NCBI RefSeq assembly: GCF_017303275.1
Contig: NZ_JAFKOJ010000005.1
Coordinates: forward strand, 310,001-374,000
Source of the DNA: Bacillus sp. NTK034
GTDB lineage: Bacteria; Bacillota; Bacilli; Bacillales; Cytobacillaceae
Direction of reading: 5' to 3'
Length of the DNA stretch: 64,000 nt
Under the pieces are notes generated by a model. It was not told the DNA's origin. It did no database searches and saw only the letters and a program-made list of their open reading frames with translations. Positions 1-9,430 of this stretch are shown piece after piece. Numbering within the stretch: position 1 is the stretch's first letter; each line of letters opens with the position of its first letter. The translations under genes and the position numbers were made by a program.

Positions 1-2
1 TC

Positions 3-638
3 TGGGCTCCATACCGTTCAGGCAATAATTTGATACTAAATGTTCCTGCCTGGGCTGACTCAGGACCTGGACATACAGGAGCAGACATGAATTACCCTGG
101 CGATCAGACATTAAAGCTATATCAAGGGGATAAGCTGGTTAAAGAAGGAAAGGGCCAGGCACTCTACTTATTTAATGAATTTCCGGCAGAGAAAACCCAG
201 TACAAACTCGTAAGTGAGGCTGCCCGTGATGCAGAGCGCTGGAACACATCAGTCCGTACACATACGGAGTGGACATTCTGGTCACAGAAGCAAGAAGATT
301 TCCAGACTGCTCTTCCGCTGATTTCTCTTGATTATAAAGTGGATACTGACATGTCAGGCAACTCCACTGCCGGTAAAAAAATTAAGCTTGATTTATCAGC
401 TGTTCAAATAGCCGATGCTCCTGAAAACGGCAAAATAAAAGGAGCCAGCCTTGACGTGTCCTTTGATGAAGGAAAGACATGGGAAGCGGCAAAATTAGTT
501 TCCAAGGGCAATGGCTGGACCGCTGAAATCAAGAATCCAAAGATGAAGGGAAGCTCTGTCTCCCTGCGTGCCAGTGCATGGGATGATGCAGGCAATCGTG
601 TAAGTCAGGAGATTATCAAGGCTTATGGTTTAAAGTAA
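3..638 (+). CDS. S8 (subtilisin-like) serine peptidase, C-terminal part only
   Basis: The frame is open to the left window edge, so the gene starts upstream; a TTG at 30 is only an internal codon. What remains is about 211 residues of C-terminal region rich in beta-strand patterns (sequences such as LDVSFDEGKTWEAAKL and SLRASAWDDAGN), typical of the accessory domain that follows the catalytic domain in large secreted subtilases. The catalytic Asp, His and Ser are not in the window, so the family call rests on recall of this tail and is moderately sure. A strong intrinsic terminator follows 50 bp after the stop. The enzyme would act outside the cell. Confidence 0.6.
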   Translation, partial: WAPYRSGNNLILNVPAWADSGPGHTGADMNYPGDQTLKLYQGDKLVKEGKGQALYLFNEFPAEKTQYKLVSEAARDAERWNTSVRTHTEWTFWSQKQEDFQTALPLISLDYKVDTDMSGNSTAGKKIKLDLSAVQIADAPENGKIKGASLDVSFDEGKTWEAAKLVSKGNGWTAEIKNPKMKGSSVSLRASAWDDAGNRVSQEIIKAYGLK

Positions 639-690
639 TGAAGAATGGATGAACCTCTTGTTAAGCAGTGGATGGCTTACAGAGGATGCA

Positions 691-724
691 TGAACCAGGC
701 AGCCAATGCCTGGTTCATTTTTTT
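691..724 (+). terminator. Intrinsic terminator after the S8 peptidase
   Basis: Eleven-base arms (TGAACCAGGCA and its complement) around a 5-nt loop, followed directly by a run of T. It ends the peptidase transcript. Confidence 0.85.
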
Positions 725-811
725 AATAGATCAGTTAACCGTCTAACTTCGCAGCCTGCTAGGGCAGCTTTTGAAGGATCCGATGAGCCTTCCCCTGCGC
801 TTTTCTAATTC

Positions 812-2506
812 CTATGCCCTATAATGGCTTGTCATTTCAGACAATGATCTTGCCAGAGTATTGAGTTTCATCCCAATTTCATCCGTTTTCTCCATCTGTT
901 CTGTTTGAATGACGCTGGCGGCAAGCATCTCTTCTGCACTGGCCAATGTTTCCTGTGAAACAGAGGAGAACTGTTCAGCTCCCTGTTCAAGCTGCGGCAG
1001 CGTTTTTTCCAGGCCTTTCAGCTCCTTTTGCATGGTTTGAAGCTTTCCGCTTACATTAGAAATCTCATTCATCAGCTCGTCCAATGATATTTTGGATTGG
1101 CCCGCCATCTCAAGATTTCCTTTTATTTCTGTATGGAGCTGGTCAAATTCCTCTGAAGCTCTGAGTGTTATATTCTCCATATTGCTTATTCCCTGAGTGA
1201 TATCTTCTGCAGCACCTGCAGATTGTTCAGCCAGTTTACGGACTTCTCCTGCGACCACGGCAAAGCCTTTCCCTGCCTCTCCTGCACGGGCAGCCTCGAT
1301 GGAAGCATTTAAGGATAGCAGCCTTGTTTGTTCAGCAATCCCTTTTACCATTCCGACAAGATTTGTAATCGCTAAAGAATGGTCTTTGACCTCTTTTATT
1401 GTCAGGGTCAATTTTCCAAATTCCGAGCCAAAGGAATGAATAGCAGCGATCAGGTCACTGATGCTGTTACCGCCGCGCCTGGCAGAATCATTCATCACCT
1501 CCGAGCTGCGGTTTACACTTTCCATATGTAAAAACATATCTTCAAACTTATCTTTCATTTCTTTAAAACTGGCCGCACTATTTTCAGAACTGGCAGCGGT
1601 TTGCTCTGCCCCCATTTTCACAAGATGAATGGCTGATACCAGCTGCTGCCCGCTTTCAAGAGCGCTGCAGGATGACCCTTTCAGCTCAGTTCCCGTGCTC
1701 TCCAGCTCCTTCGTTGTCCCGGTCAGCTCCCGCAGCAGGCTCCTCATTTGTTCAATCATGCTGTTATAACTTTTCTGCAGAGAAACAATTTCGGGAATTT
1801 CTGTATGAATCTCAAGCGGGTTTTGCAGGTTTCCTTCCCGGACCTCCCGCATGGTGTTTCTTAATAAGTTCAAAGGCTGTGTTATTTTCCTTACAAAAAG
1901 ACTGATAATTGCCGATGCAGCCGATAAACTGACCACAATCGCTGCAATCATAAAATACCCGATCTCATGAACATCAGACATATACGCTTTTGCCGGGATG
2001 AGAACTACATAGACTCCACTGATTTCCTCCATCTCCTGAAAGGCCGCCGTATAATCTGTCCCATTCATCTCAATGTGTATGACGCCATTTTTCATTGCGC
2101 TGATTTCATTGATCGTATCCTTTGAAAAAGTGGCATCTGTCTTGCTGCTGACCTTAAAAGGCATAATCTTGTTATCTGCAATATAGAAAAAATCAGAGTC
2201 AATCCCATCCGACTGCAGCTTTTTCTGCTGAGAACGGACACTGGCCTCGAGCTGCTGCTTAAAGTACGCATCATCACTGACATACACAAACTTTAAGTTT
2301 TCCGCTATGTATCCCATCAATTCCGCTTCTCTTGCCAATCTATCTTCAATTGTTTTGATTGCCATGTCCTTTGTTTTAAGATAAGAACTAACTCCGACTG
2401 CCGCTATCGATAGCAGCAGCAGGGTAAAAAACAGTGCCAATAATCTTTTGCCCAGGTTCAGCTTATGGCTGAAGGCTGCCGCAAAGTTGTCCAGCCGCTT
2501 CTGCAT
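812..2506 (-). CDS. Methyl-accepting chemotaxis protein
   Basis: Transmembrane chemoreceptor that passes an extracellular signal to CheA/CheW. Residues 22-43 form a first membrane helix, 44-181 an extracellular sensor domain of Cache-like size, 182-205 the second helix, about 206-260 a HAMP linker, and the rest a long cytoplasmic coiled coil. The highly conserved hairpin tip is visible near 385-440 ([20 protein letters not shown] and [16 protein letters not shown]). At 564 residues it has the usual length of B. subtilis Mcp/Tlp receptors. The ligand cannot be read from sequence. It stands alone: convergent with the peptidase and divergent from the gene at 2690. Confidence 0.93.
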   Translation of the reverse strand: MQKRLDNFAAAFSHKLNLGKRLLALFFTLLLLSIAAVGVSSYLKTKDMAIKTIEDRLAREAELMGYIAENLKFVYVSDDAYFKQQLEASVRSQQKKLQSDGIDSDFFYIADNKIMPFKVSSKTDATFSKDTINEISAMKNGVIHIEMNGTDYTAAFQEMEEISGVYVVLIPAKAYMSDVHEIGYFMIAAIVVSLSAASAIISLFVRKITQPLNLLRNTMREVREGNLQNPLEIHTEIPEIVSLQKSYNSMIEQMRSLLRELTGTTKELESTGTELKGSSCSALESGQQLVSAIHLVKMGAEQTAASSENSAASFKEMKDKFEDMFLHMESVNRSSEVMNDSARRGGNSISDLIAAIHSFGSEFGKLTLTIKEVKDHSLAITNLVGMVKGIAEQTRLLSLNASIEAARAGEAGKGFAVVAGEVRKLAEQSAGAAEDITQGISNMENITLRASEEFDQLHTEIKGNLEMAGQSKISLDELMNEISNVSGKLQTMQKELKGLEKTLPQLEQGAEQFSSVSQETLASAEEMLAASVIQTEQMEKTDEIGMKLNTLARSLSEMTSHYRA

Positions 2507-2689
2507 TTCTCCAAAACCCCCAAAGTATCATACTAATGACCTATAAGGAAATTATACAGACCAAATGTAAATTGTATGTAAAGATTGGATGAAAAGTAAC
2601 GATTTGTAAATTTGCAAATGAACGTAAAGTAGGCTGCTTTAATATATTGGTTAAATCGAGGCTTTATTTTACAAGAACGGGGGAAGAAC

Positions 2690-3178
2690 ATGACCAATTT
2701 TCAATACTTTACGGGAACCGTTACGCAGATCTCTGACTTTAACGGAGACGGCTGCCATAAAATCATTTCTGGTGACAATGGAATGGGGGGAACTGCCAAT
2801 TTCATCGTATCTCCTTCCACTTACGTTTTAGATCAAACCATGCTGTCTGCGGGGGACATCATTACTGGATATTATGACGGCAATGCTCCTGTTCCGCTGA
2901 TATATCCTCCTCAATACCGTGCGCTTGTGGTCGTAAAACATACTTCTCATCAAAATGTGAAAACAGACTATTTTAATAGCCAGCTAGTCAGCAGTGATGG
3001 CCAGCTGCAAATAAACGTCTCACCGTATACCCAGATGGTGCTGACAAACGGGCAGGCTTTTACCGGCAGCCCCGCAAACAGAGACTTAATTGTCATCTAT
3101 GGTCCTTCTACCAAAAGCATCCCTGCCCAGACTACACCTTATAAAATCGTTGTTTTGTGTTTATCTGATCACAGGTAG
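2690..3178 (+). CDS. Conserved hypothetical protein, 162 aa
   Basis: I do not recognise a named domain. It has no signal peptide or membrane helix. The middle is rich in Pro and Tyr (VPLIYPPQYRALVVVKHTS) and the C-terminal half is hydrophobic and beta-like. The motif QYRALVV followed later by NRDLIVIYG and SIPAQTTPYKI suggests a compact beta fold, and I recall similar uncharacterised proteins in Bacilli and Clostridia. A good ribosome site (GGGGGAAG) sits 6-7 nt before the ATG. It is monocistronic, with its own terminator just after the stop, and shares an upstream region with the divergent chemoreceptor. Confidence 0.75.
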   Translation: MTNFQYFTGTVTQISDFNGDGCHKIISGDNGMGGTANFIVSPSTYVLDQTMLSAGDIITGYYDGNAPVPLIYPPQYRALVVVKHTSHQNVKTDYFNSQLVSSDGQLQINVSPYTQMVLTNGQAFTGSPANRDLIVIYGPSTKSIPAQTTPYKIVVLCLSDHR

Positions 3179-3205
3179 CCATTTTTGTGAAGGGACCAAG
3201 GAAAA

Positions 3206-3245
3206 AGCCCCCATCTTATCGTGATTGGGGGCTGATTATTTTTCG
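3206..3245 (+). terminator. Intrinsic terminator after the 162-aa gene
   Basis: Arms AGCCCCC and GGGGGCT (3206-3212 and 3227-3233) followed by a T-rich tail. A lone copy of the TTCGGAC/GTCCGAA repeat starts about 55 bp further on. Confidence 0.75.
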
Positions 3246-3299
3246 GATAAGAGCAGATCAATTTCTATTTCTGGGCTTGTTGTCAGAAGCTGCCTCGGG

Positions 3300-3340
3300 T
3301 TCGGACTCCATCCTTTCTTTTCTCGCGCTATCTGTCCGAA
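3300..3340. repeat. Lone unit of the TTCGGAC...GTCCGAA repeat family
   Basis: TTCGGAC at 3300-3306 and GTCCGAA at 3334-3340 are perfect inverted arms spanning 41 bp, the same geometry as each unit of the arrays at 10370 and 44250. It lies between two convergent genes, behind a terminator. Confidence 0.7.
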
Positions 3341-3429
3341 GCATCTCTCAGACTCCAATTGGAATACTCCTAGACATGATTTATGTGGTTACAGGATTTT
3401 CAGTTCATCCGAATTGCATACAATGACTT

Positions 3430-3579
3430 TTACTCATCATCCACTTCGCCGTCGCCAATTTCATCCTCTTCTTCTACATCTTCAACCTGTTCGTCCTCCT
3501 CAGGCTTTTCATCGTTTCCACAGCCCGTTAGCGTTACGAAATATAGAGATAGAAAAAGCATCAATATGAATTTTTTCAT
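3430..3579 (-). CDS. Small acidic lipoprotein, 49 aa
   Basis: Residues 1-20 (MKKFILMLFLSLYFVTLTGC) form a lipoprotein signal peptide with lipobox LTGC, so the mature protein would begin at Cys20 and be anchored to the outer face of the membrane. The mature part is only 30 residues and extremely acidic (about 18 Glu/Asp, one Lys, no Arg). A perfect ribosome site (AAAGGAGG) lies 7 nt before the ATG. Plus-strand frames over the same DNA have no ribosome site. Many Bacillus genomes carry short acidic lipoproteins of this type; none has a function I can name. It is convergent with the 162-aa gene. Confidence 0.8.
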   Translation of the reverse strand: MKKFILMLFLSLYFVTLTGCGNDEKPEEDEQVEDVEEEDEIGDGEVDDE

Positions 3580-3749
3580 TTAAATAACCTCCTTTCGCTT
3601 AGTTTTTCAAAAAGGCAAACTTTCTATGTGCTGTTAATAATATACAGATACTCCTTGCTTTTGAATAATTGCAGCTGGATAGGAAAACACTTTTAAAAAG
3701 GCAAAATATGCAGGATTCCTTTTTAAGCAGATTAAAGGATGTGCCATAG

Positions 3750-4454
3750 ATGGATTTTTTACAGAGTCAGCACTCACTTTCTGCCATAGAGTGGGGACTC
3801 AGGGCTGTCATCGCTTATTTCTTCTTAGTCATTGTCGCCAAAGTGCTGGGACAGCGTGCCATTTCACAATTAAGACTCCTGGATTTAGTAATGGCTTTAG
3901 TCATAGGCAATATCATTGCTCATCCTTTATCAGATGAGGAGCTAGGACTAAAAGGTTCAATTGTTACAACCATTGTACTCGTGGTTCTTTACCTGATCAG
4001 TTTATTCAGTATTCTGAAATGGCCAGCGGTTAGAAGACTGGTGAACAGCAAGCCCATCCTCCTCGTGCAGAATGGTGAAATCATATACAAAGGCCTAAAC
4101 AAGGCAAGGATCTCCATTGATGTGCTGCTGGAGGAATTACGCGAGAAAAAAGTAGACGATGTAAAAAAGGTGGCGCTGGCTCTATGGGAAGCCAACGGGA
4201 GCATTTCTTTCTTCTTAGACCCCAAATATGAGCCCATTACACCTGATTTCCTCCAAAGGAATGCTGAACCATTCGATATGCCCAGAACCATCATTAAGGA
4301 AGGCAAAGTGGATAAAAAAGTGCTGCAAACTATACAAAAGGATGAAAACTGGTTAATCGCCCATTTAGAACGTTTCTATCAGACAGAAATAAATAACGTT
4401 CTGTTAGCTACCATGGACAGCAAGGGGACCTTGAAGGTATTTTTATATCATTAA
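3750..4454 (+). CDS. DUF421 (YetF/YrbG-type) membrane protein
   Basis: Three membrane helices in the first 90 residues (around 18-35, 45-60 and 67-88) are followed by a cytosolic domain with the family marks SKPILLVQNGEIIYKGLNKARIS and a LLEELREK segment. The length (234 aa) is normal for the YetF/YdfS/YdfR group. Some members are spore membrane proteins with a role in germination, others are unassigned; nothing here decides between these. The gene is not visibly in an operon, and no clear terminator follows it before the small gene at 4788. Confidence 0.9.
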   Translation: MDFLQSQHSLSAIEWGLRAVIAYFFLVIVAKVLGQRAISQLRLLDLVMALVIGNIIAHPLSDEELGLKGSIVTTIVLVVLYLISLFSILKWPAVRRLVNSKPILLVQNGEIIYKGLNKARISIDVLLEELREKKVDDVKKVALALWEANGSISFFLDPKYEPITPDFLQRNAEPFDMPRTIIKEGKVDKKVLQTIQKDENWLIAHLERFYQTEINNVLLATMDSKGTLKVFLYH

Positions 4455-4724
4455 TTTGGGCACTGCCAAAGACATGTCTCTCTTTTATGGAATAGGCCTG
4501 TTGATTGCCATTAAGGAAAAATGGCTCGAACAGCCGCCACAGGCAGCGGGGAGACGGATATAAGATTTTTCACCATTCTGTCACAACTTTCCCCAACCCC
4601 CCTGTCTTTTACCCCCCTTTCATTTCGATTATCAGAGATGAAAGGGCGGTGCAGCGATATGAATCTTAAATCAGGCAGTGTGGACCAGTTGTTGAAAATA
4701 ACAAAGCGGGAGGTGAAAGGAATG

Positions 4725-4756
4725 AGGCCGGATTCTTTGGAACCCGGCCTTTTTTA
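4725..4756 (+). terminator. Intrinsic terminator upstream of the YvrJ gene
   Basis: Arms AGGCCGG and CCGGCCT (4725-4731, 4744-4750) then TTTTT. It would stop transcripts arriving from the YetF-like gene about 270 bp upstream. The stretch 4455-4724 holds no convincing gene: a 37-codon frame starting at 4661 runs through this hairpin and has no ribosome site of note. Confidence 0.7.
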
Positions 4757-4787
4757 TAGCTTGTTTAAATAGAAAGGAGCATACAGG

Positions 4788-4925
4788 ATGGAACAGATGG
4801 TCACCTTGATCAGCGAACTCGGCTTCCCGATTGTGGTCACGCTTTTTTTACTGAACCGGATCGAAGCCAAGCTTGATGTGGTCGTGTCCTCAATCCAAGG
4901 ATTGCCGGATCGGCTGAAAGAATAG
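4788..4925 (+). CDS. YvrJ family micro-protein, 45 aa
   Basis: The start MEQMVTLISELGFPIVVTLF leads into LLNRIEAKLDVVVSSI, the hallmark of the YvrJ family: one hydrophobic helix (about 9-22) ending in an RIE/KLD amphipathic stretch. It looks like a small membrane protein of holin-like build; the function is unknown to me. The ribosome site AAAGGAG lies 9 nt before the ATG. Its stop codon touches the first bases of a dispersed repeat (4925-5086), so the repeat is in its 3' untranslated region, ending at the terminator at 5124. Confidence 0.88.
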   Translation: MEQMVTLISELGFPIVVTLFLLNRIEAKLDVVVSSIQGLPDRLKE

Positions 4926-5086
4926 AAAAGCGGAAGGCGCCTCGCCCATTCCCGACAAGCATAAGTCGAGCCCTGCAAGAAGGTGTTCTTCCCTTCTGGA
5001 GGGAATGGCTTACGTCTCGAGTCCCTAGGAGCCGCAGCAAGACAAGCTTGTGACCTCGAGGGGCAGGCGCTGGAGAGCTAGACAGT
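4925..5086 (+). repeat. Dispersed repeat, copy A (GAAAAGCGGAAG...CTAGACAGT)
   Basis: About 160 bp. It begins GAAAAGCGGAAGGCGCC and ends AGGCGCTGGAGAGCTAGACAG; the near-complementary GGCGCC and GGCGCT ends could pair. Inside are ACAAGC, a TTCTTCCCTTCTGGAGGG hairpin and a TGACCTCGAG segment shared with copies B (41241-41364) and C (57310-57596). It resembles the non-coding mobile-like elements of Bacillus chromosomes (the bcr class of the B. cereus group comes to mind), but I cannot confirm identity with a named family. Confidence 0.8.
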
Positions 5087-5123
5087 TATCTAATTCCAAA
5101 TGCTAATACTTATTTGAATATCT

Positions 5124-5158
5124 GGGACTCCACTAGCTGCTGGGGAGTCCTATTTTTT
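5124..5158 (+). terminator. Intrinsic terminator between yvrJ-like gene and AraC-family gene
   Basis: Arms GGACTCC and GGAGTCC followed by TATTTTTTT on the plus strand; the T run overlaps the stop codon region of the convergent regulator gene. Confidence 0.75.
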
Positions 5159-6022
5159 TGCAACCGGAATCCAGATTTCACTGTGAAATACCGGGGAAGT
5201 GGTATCTTTACTTTCATTCCAGAGTATTTCCGGCCCTTCTATTTGCTGATAGGAAGAGGAAGGAAACCATTCCGAGTAGATGCGTCCCCAGATATTCTGA
5301 AGCGTTTCAGGGAATGGCCCCACGGCTTCAAAAACTGCCCATGAACATGCTTCAACCTCAAGGGACGCCATACCCTCTGGACATTCCTTCGTGGTAGCTG
5401 CCCCTATATAATGATCAAGCTCCCCCTTTTCTTCCATTCTTCCTTCAGAAAAATTTGCTGATGCACTAATCAGACCCAGGGGAACTGTATTCGATACACT
5501 TTTAAGTTTAATAATCATATGTTCATCTAAGCTCTTCCACATGGCTGCAATTTCCGGGTTCACTCCGTTAAAAATGATCGGCACCCGCTTCTTTAAGCCC
5601 ACAATTCGAAATGCCTTTTTTTCCTCAATTCGATAATTCATTTCATTTCCTCCCTTAATAGATAAATGGAAGGTCATCGGCGGATAAGCCTTTAGTGCGT
5701 GGCCATTGCTCCTTGCTTCTGATGGAGTGATGCCATGAAGCTGCTGGAATGCCCTCGTAAATGAATCAGGTGAGCTATACCCATATTTGAACGCTACATC
5801 AATGACCCTGGCATTCTTATCCTTCAAATCAAAGGCAGCTAATGACAGCCGTCTCCTGCGGATATACTCCGAAAGAGTTACACCTGCAAGAAAGGAAAAC
5901 ATTCGTTTGAAATGGTATTCCGAGCAATACGAAATCTTTGCCACTTCTTTGAAGTCTATCTCACTCGTCAGATGTTCTTCAATATACTTCATTGCCCGAT
6001 TCATATTTTGCAGCAAATCCAT
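5150..6022 (-). CDS. AraC-family regulator with GyrI-like effector-binding domain
   Basis: The N-terminal 110 residues are a double helix-turn-helix AraC domain ([20 protein letters not shown] and [20 protein letters not shown], then GITPSEAR). Residues 128-290 form an AraC effector-binding / GyrI-like domain that begins [20 protein letters not shown] and ends [10 protein letters not shown]. This layout matches B. subtilis YdeE. It should be a cytoplasmic transcription activator that binds a small molecule, which cannot be named from sequence. A stand-alone protein with the same type of effector domain is encoded at 26209. The ribosome site GAGGAGG lies before the ATG. Confidence 0.92.
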   Translation of the reverse strand: MDLLQNMNRAMKYIEEHLTSEIDFKEVAKISYCSEYHFKRMFSFLAGVTLSEYIRRRRLSLAAFDLKDKNARVIDVAFKYGYSSPDSFTRAFQQLHGITPSEARSNGHALKAYPPMTFHLSIKGGNEMNYRIEEKKAFRIVGLKKRVPIIFNGVNPEIAAMWKSLDEHMIIKLKSVSNTVPLGLISASANFSEGRMEEKGELDHYIGAATTKECPEGMASLEVEACSWAVFEAVGPFPETLQNIWGRIYSEWFPSSSYQQIEGPEILWNESKDTTSPVFHSEIWIPVAKK

Positions 6023-6105
6023 TTGGATGACCTCCTCTTATCTACAGAATAGCAGGAGCTGCAGGGTGCGGCACGACAATCCATGCACAAGAATGCAGGG
6101 TTACG

Positions 6106-6555
6106 TTACTCACTTTTATATTTCTTTTTTAATGTGTCAGAGAAAATGGCACCGCCCAGCATTAAGAATAAAGGACCGAAATTCCAGAAAAACGACCCAC
6201 GAAGAGGGATCTCTAGTTCAGTAAAATGATTAAGTCCTAAAATGCTTAGTTTAATGATAAGCATAGCGGATCCTATCAGAAATAAACAATCAAAAAATAC
6301 TTTCAATCTTGGATAAGCTAATTGTCTGCTGTCCTTAATCACTTTCTCCGTCAATTCCTCATCACTCCTTAATAATTCATCAATCGTAACCTCAAACAGA
6401 TCACTTAGTTTAATAATAATTTCTATGCTGGGATAGTTCTGTCCATTTTCCCATTTGGAAACAGACTGGCGGCTCACAAACAGCTTTTCAGCCAGTTCCT
6501 CCTGTGACCATCCTTTCTCTTTCCTCTCCTTTTTAAGCTTCTCGGCAAAAACCAT
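6106..6555 (-). CDS. XRE-type helix-turn-helix regulator with two membrane helices
   Basis: Residues 5-58 are a Cro/C1 helix-turn-helix (KERKEKGWSQEELAEKLFVS then RQSVSKWENGQNYPSIEIII), followed by a short linker and two hydrophobic helices at roughly 90-107 and 118-137. Such membrane-tethered XRE proteins are common in Firmicutes. I placed the start at 6555, where AAAGGTG precedes the ATG by 8 nt; an earlier ATG at 6708 would add 51 residues without homology or a ribosome site. Targets are unknown. It could be monocistronic. Confidence 0.88.
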   Translation of the reverse strand: MVFAEKLKKERKEKGWSQEELAEKLFVSRQSVSKWENGQNYPSIEIIIKLSDLFEVTIDELLRSDEELTEKVIKDSRQLAYPRLKVFFDCLFLIGSAMLIIKLSILGLNHFTELEIPLRGSFFWNFGPLFLMLGGAIFSDTLKKKYKSE

Positions 6556-6685
6556 ATTCACAATCACCTTTCTGCAAATCGATACTCCCATTATGGTGAA
6601 TTTTTTGGCCAAAAGTAAAGATAGGATTGGTTGCAGGGGCCGCACGCATAGGTTGCAGAGCTCTACCACTGGTTTTTCAGCATAT

Positions 6686-6724
6686 AAAAAAGAACCTTCA
6701 ACCCGCATTTAGGGTCAAAGGCTC
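6686..6724 (-). terminator. Intrinsic terminator after mqo
   Basis: On the minus strand a 13-bp stem (with G-U pairs) encloses a 7-nt loop and is followed by TTTTTT (plus-strand 6686-6691). It ends the mqo transcript. Confidence 0.75.
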
Positions 6725-6737
6725 CATCTGGTAAAGA

Positions 6738-8249
6738 TCAGGTATAGGCAAGCTCTTTTTGATTTTCCGCTTCGCTCAATCCCAGCACCTGCGCTGTTGA
6801 TTCATGAATCTCACGGAACTGCTCAGGGTTTTCCGACAATGACATGCCGTAGGACGGAATCATTTTCTTGATTTTAAAATGCCACTCTTCCATATACTGC
6901 GGGAAGCATTTTTGCAATACTTCAAGCATGACGTTTACGGCAGTTGAAGCACCCGGAGAAGCTCCGAGCAAAGCAGCAACTGAGCCATCTGAGGCACTGA
7001 CTACCTCAGTACCGAATTGCAGGGTTCCTTTTCCGGCAGGCGTATCCTTGATTACCTGCACACGCTGGCCTGCGACCACGACACTCCAGTCATCACTCTG
7101 TGCGTTAGGAATAAACTCGCGCAATTCTTCAACACGCTGTTCATGGGATAACATGACCTGCTGAATCAGGTATTTTGTCAGCCCCATTTCTTTTGCACCA
7201 GCTGCCAGCATGGTGATGACATTATTCGGTTTAACGGACTTGATCAGGTCCATATTGGAACCTGTCTTTAAGAACTTTGGCGAGAAGCCGGCAAATGGTC
7301 CGAACAGCAGGGATTTCTTGTTATCAATAAACCTTGTATCCAGGTGCGGCACGGACATTGGAGGTGCGCCTACCTTCGCTTTTCCGTACACTTTTGCATG
7401 ATGCTTCTCGACAATTTCCGGTTTGTTGCAGACAAGGAACAGTCCGCTTACCGGGAATCCGCCAATATGCTTAGATTCAGGTATGCCCGTCTTCTGCAGC
7501 AGATGCAGGCTTCCGCCGCCGCCGCCGATAAAGACAAACTTCGCCTGATGGTTTTCGGTTTTACCGCTTTCCATATTTCGAACTTTTACATTCCATGAGC
7601 CATCGCCAGCACGCTGCAAATCCTCAACGCTGTGCTGATAATGAACATTGACATTTTTACTCTTTAGATGGCCAAACAGCATGCGAGTTAACGCACCGAA
7701 GTTGACATCCGTTCCAGAGTCGATTTTAGTAGCTGCGATTGGTTCGTCCGAAGTGCGGCCATCCATCATCACCGGAATCCATTCCTTCAGCTTTTCAGGG
7801 TCATCGGAAAATTCCATGCCCTGAAATAGCGGATTAGCTGACAGCGCTTCCAAACGTTTTTTCAAAAACGATACATTTTCTTCCCCTTGAACAAAACTCA
7901 TATGAGGGATTGGCATAATAAAGTCCTGCGGATTGCGAATCAGGTTGTTTTCTACAAGATAAGCCCAAAACTGTCTGGAAAGCTGAAATTGTTCATTTAC
8001 ATTAATCGCTTTAGTGATATCTATTGATCCATCGGATTTTTCAGATGTATAGTTAAGCTCGCACAATGCAGCATGTCCCGTCCCTGCATTATTCCATTCG
8101 TTAGAGCTTTCTTCTCCTGCGCTTTCGAGCTTTTCAAACACTTTGATTTCCCATTCAGGTGCTAACTCTTTCAGTAAAGACCCCAAAGTCGCGCTCATGA
8201 TTCCGGCACCAATTAAGATAACGTCTGTTTTGTTCTGTACGCTGCTCAT
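6738..8249 (-). CDS. mqo: Malate:quinone oxidoreductase
   Basis: FAD-dependent, membrane-associated enzyme that oxidises malate to oxaloacetate and passes electrons to the quinone pool. The FAD-binding [10 protein letters not shown] motif is at residues 14-23. Family marks follow ([18 protein letters not shown] near 51-68, [16 protein letters not shown] near 240, and [10 protein letters not shown] near 425-435). The 503 residues match the usual 490-510. It stands alone between a terminator and an intergenic region of pseudogene remnants. It offers a route from malate that bypasses NAD-dependent malate dehydrogenase. Confidence 0.97.
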   Translation of the reverse strand: MSSVQNKTDVILIGAGIMSATLGSLLKELAPEWEIKVFEKLESAGEESSNEWNNAGTGHAALCELNYTSEKSDGSIDITKAINVNEQFQLSRQFWAYLVENNLIRNPQDFIMPIPHMSFVQGEENVSFLKKRLEALSANPLFQGMEFSDDPEKLKEWIPVMMDGRTSDEPIAATKIDSGTDVNFGALTRMLFGHLKSKNVNVHYQHSVEDLQRAGDGSWNVKVRNMESGKTENHQAKFVFIGGGGGSLHLLQKTGIPESKHIGGFPVSGLFLVCNKPEIVEKHHAKVYGKAKVGAPPMSVPHLDTRFIDNKKSLLFGPFAGFSPKFLKTGSNMDLIKSVKPNNVITMLAAGAKEMGLTKYLIQQVMLSHEQRVEELREFIPNAQSDDWSVVVAGQRVQVIKDTPAGKGTLQFGTEVVSASDGSVAALLGASPGASTAVNVMLEVLQKCFPQYMEEWHFKIKKMIPSYGMSLSENPEQFREIHESTAQVLGLSEAENQKELAYT

Positions 8250-8466
8250 TTTAAACCTTCCTTATCCCAGATATTTGCCAAAAACTGCAGGCGCTCTGCT
8301 CAGGTGTCACCACTAGAAAGGCATCACCCAAGGACACACCTTTTCCGTCACACAAAATACACATTCTATTCTATTATAATGATTGATAGGGTAAGATAGC
8401 TAGTATTATCTGATAATTATATACTATTTTAGACAAATTAGAAAGCGGCGCGGAGATTTTCGAAAC

Positions 8467-8516
8467 CAAAACAGCAGACAAATCGGTTCCAGTATTGGAA
8501 GGTTTGTCTGCTGTTT
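8467..8516. terminator. Bidirectional stem-loop between mqo and fructokinase remnant
   Basis: Long inverted repeat with arms AAACAGCAGACAAA and TTTGTCTGCTGTTT around a 20-nt loop. It probably was the terminator of the decayed kinase gene at 8524. The stretch 8250-8466 shows no gene; it should contain the mqo promoter, which I could not place. Confidence 0.6.
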
Positions 8517-8523
8517 GGTAAAA

Positions 8524-8915
8524 TTATGTCTTTTTAAGAATTTCCTGCACTTCATCCAGGCAGGGAAGACCGCTCATAGCACCTTTCCTGGTGACGGCCA
8601 GGCCTCCTGACACATTTGCGAAGCGAATCATGGTGGCCATCTCGTCATGCGAATGCTCTAAAGCTTTAGAAGATTCATGTATGCGATAAAGGAGCCCGGA
8701 AACTCACATTTATAACAGAAGATGCAGCCGTCACTGACCAATGTAACGATAGTCAGCTGATTTTCAGAAAGCCGGGATATTCCTTCTTCGATATCACTGC
8801 ATCCCGTTAAAAGGTGAGTTCCTCCTCAGAAAATTTTTCAATATCGGCGAAGGGGAGGGTCTCCATAACTTCTGCTTTTGCCCTTTCCTCGGAATCCCAC
8901 AATCCCCCGTGTTTG
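8524..8915 (-). pseudogene. PfkB-family fructokinase remnant
   Basis: The minus strand contains the C-terminal third of a ribokinase/PfkB sugar kinase in pieces. One segment reads SEERAKAEVMETLPFADIEK then FSEEELTF; a one-base shift is needed to continue into LTGCSDIEEGISRLSENQ; a gap with loss of the GAGD catalytic region follows; the end reads GLLYRIHESSKALEH, then MIRFANVSGGLAVTRKGAMS and a normal-looking C-terminus before TAA at 8524. The order is that of fructokinases. With a frameshift, an in-frame stop and an internal deletion it cannot make an enzyme. The 5' half of the gene is missing. Confidence 0.8.
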
Positions 8916-8992
8916 TCTATTTCTAGTGTTCTGCCTGACGTGCTGGATGTATAATTATGTCTATAAATAAATTTTTTTAGGAGGCTGCTTCA

Positions 8993-9378
8993 ATGGGTGC
9001 ATGGGGACCTGAGCTATGGGAAGATGATTTGTCCTGCGACATTCAGGATGAATGGAATGATCTGCTGGATGAAGGCTGCAGTCCAAGGAAAGCGACAAAA
9101 ATCATACTTGAATCATGGTTAGAGGAATTTCAGGATTATGAAGATGAAAAGGATGCCCAGGCAGACCTATCAATTCTTTATATTTCACTGGCTGCTCTGC
9201 AATTAAGGCACCGGGCACTGCAAAGCAAAATCAAAAAGAAAGCCCTAAGAATACCTCGAAAAAGGCGGGGACCTTCACCTTTGGAAAGAAGGTGATAAAC
9301 AGGACTATGAGGAAAGAAGAAAAGTATTGGATGAATTTAAATTGAAATTGTCTGGAGTTAAGGCTAGGTTGTTTTAGA
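8993..9378 (+). pseudogene. DUF4259 protein, frameshifted near 9250
   Basis: The start MGAWGPELWEDDLSCDI is the signature of DUF4259 proteins (about 130 aa, function unknown). The first frame runs to 9295 with an unlikely basic tail. Removing one base near 9250 (in the run ACCTCGAAAAAGG) joins it to LEKGGDLHLWKEGDKQDYEE and on to a stop at 9378, giving the full family length. So this is either a genuine single-base insertion or a sequencing error. A good ribosome site (AGGAGG) precedes the ATG. It lies between a kinase pseudogene and another frameshifted gene. Confidence 0.75.
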
Positions 9379-9430
9379 AGGAATTGTATTTTGATAAAAT
9401 TAACTTAGAGGTTAAGGAAGGAAGTGCATA

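Noticed and set aside
3187..3583. Three overlapping plus-strand frames between 3187 and 3583
   Set aside because: They start at the terminator or inside a repeat, and the opposite strand holds a well-supported lipoprotein gene.
4521..4772. 83-codon plus-strand frame before the YvrJ gene
   Set aside because: No ribosome site at its start, it reads through a strong terminator hairpin, and I see no homology.
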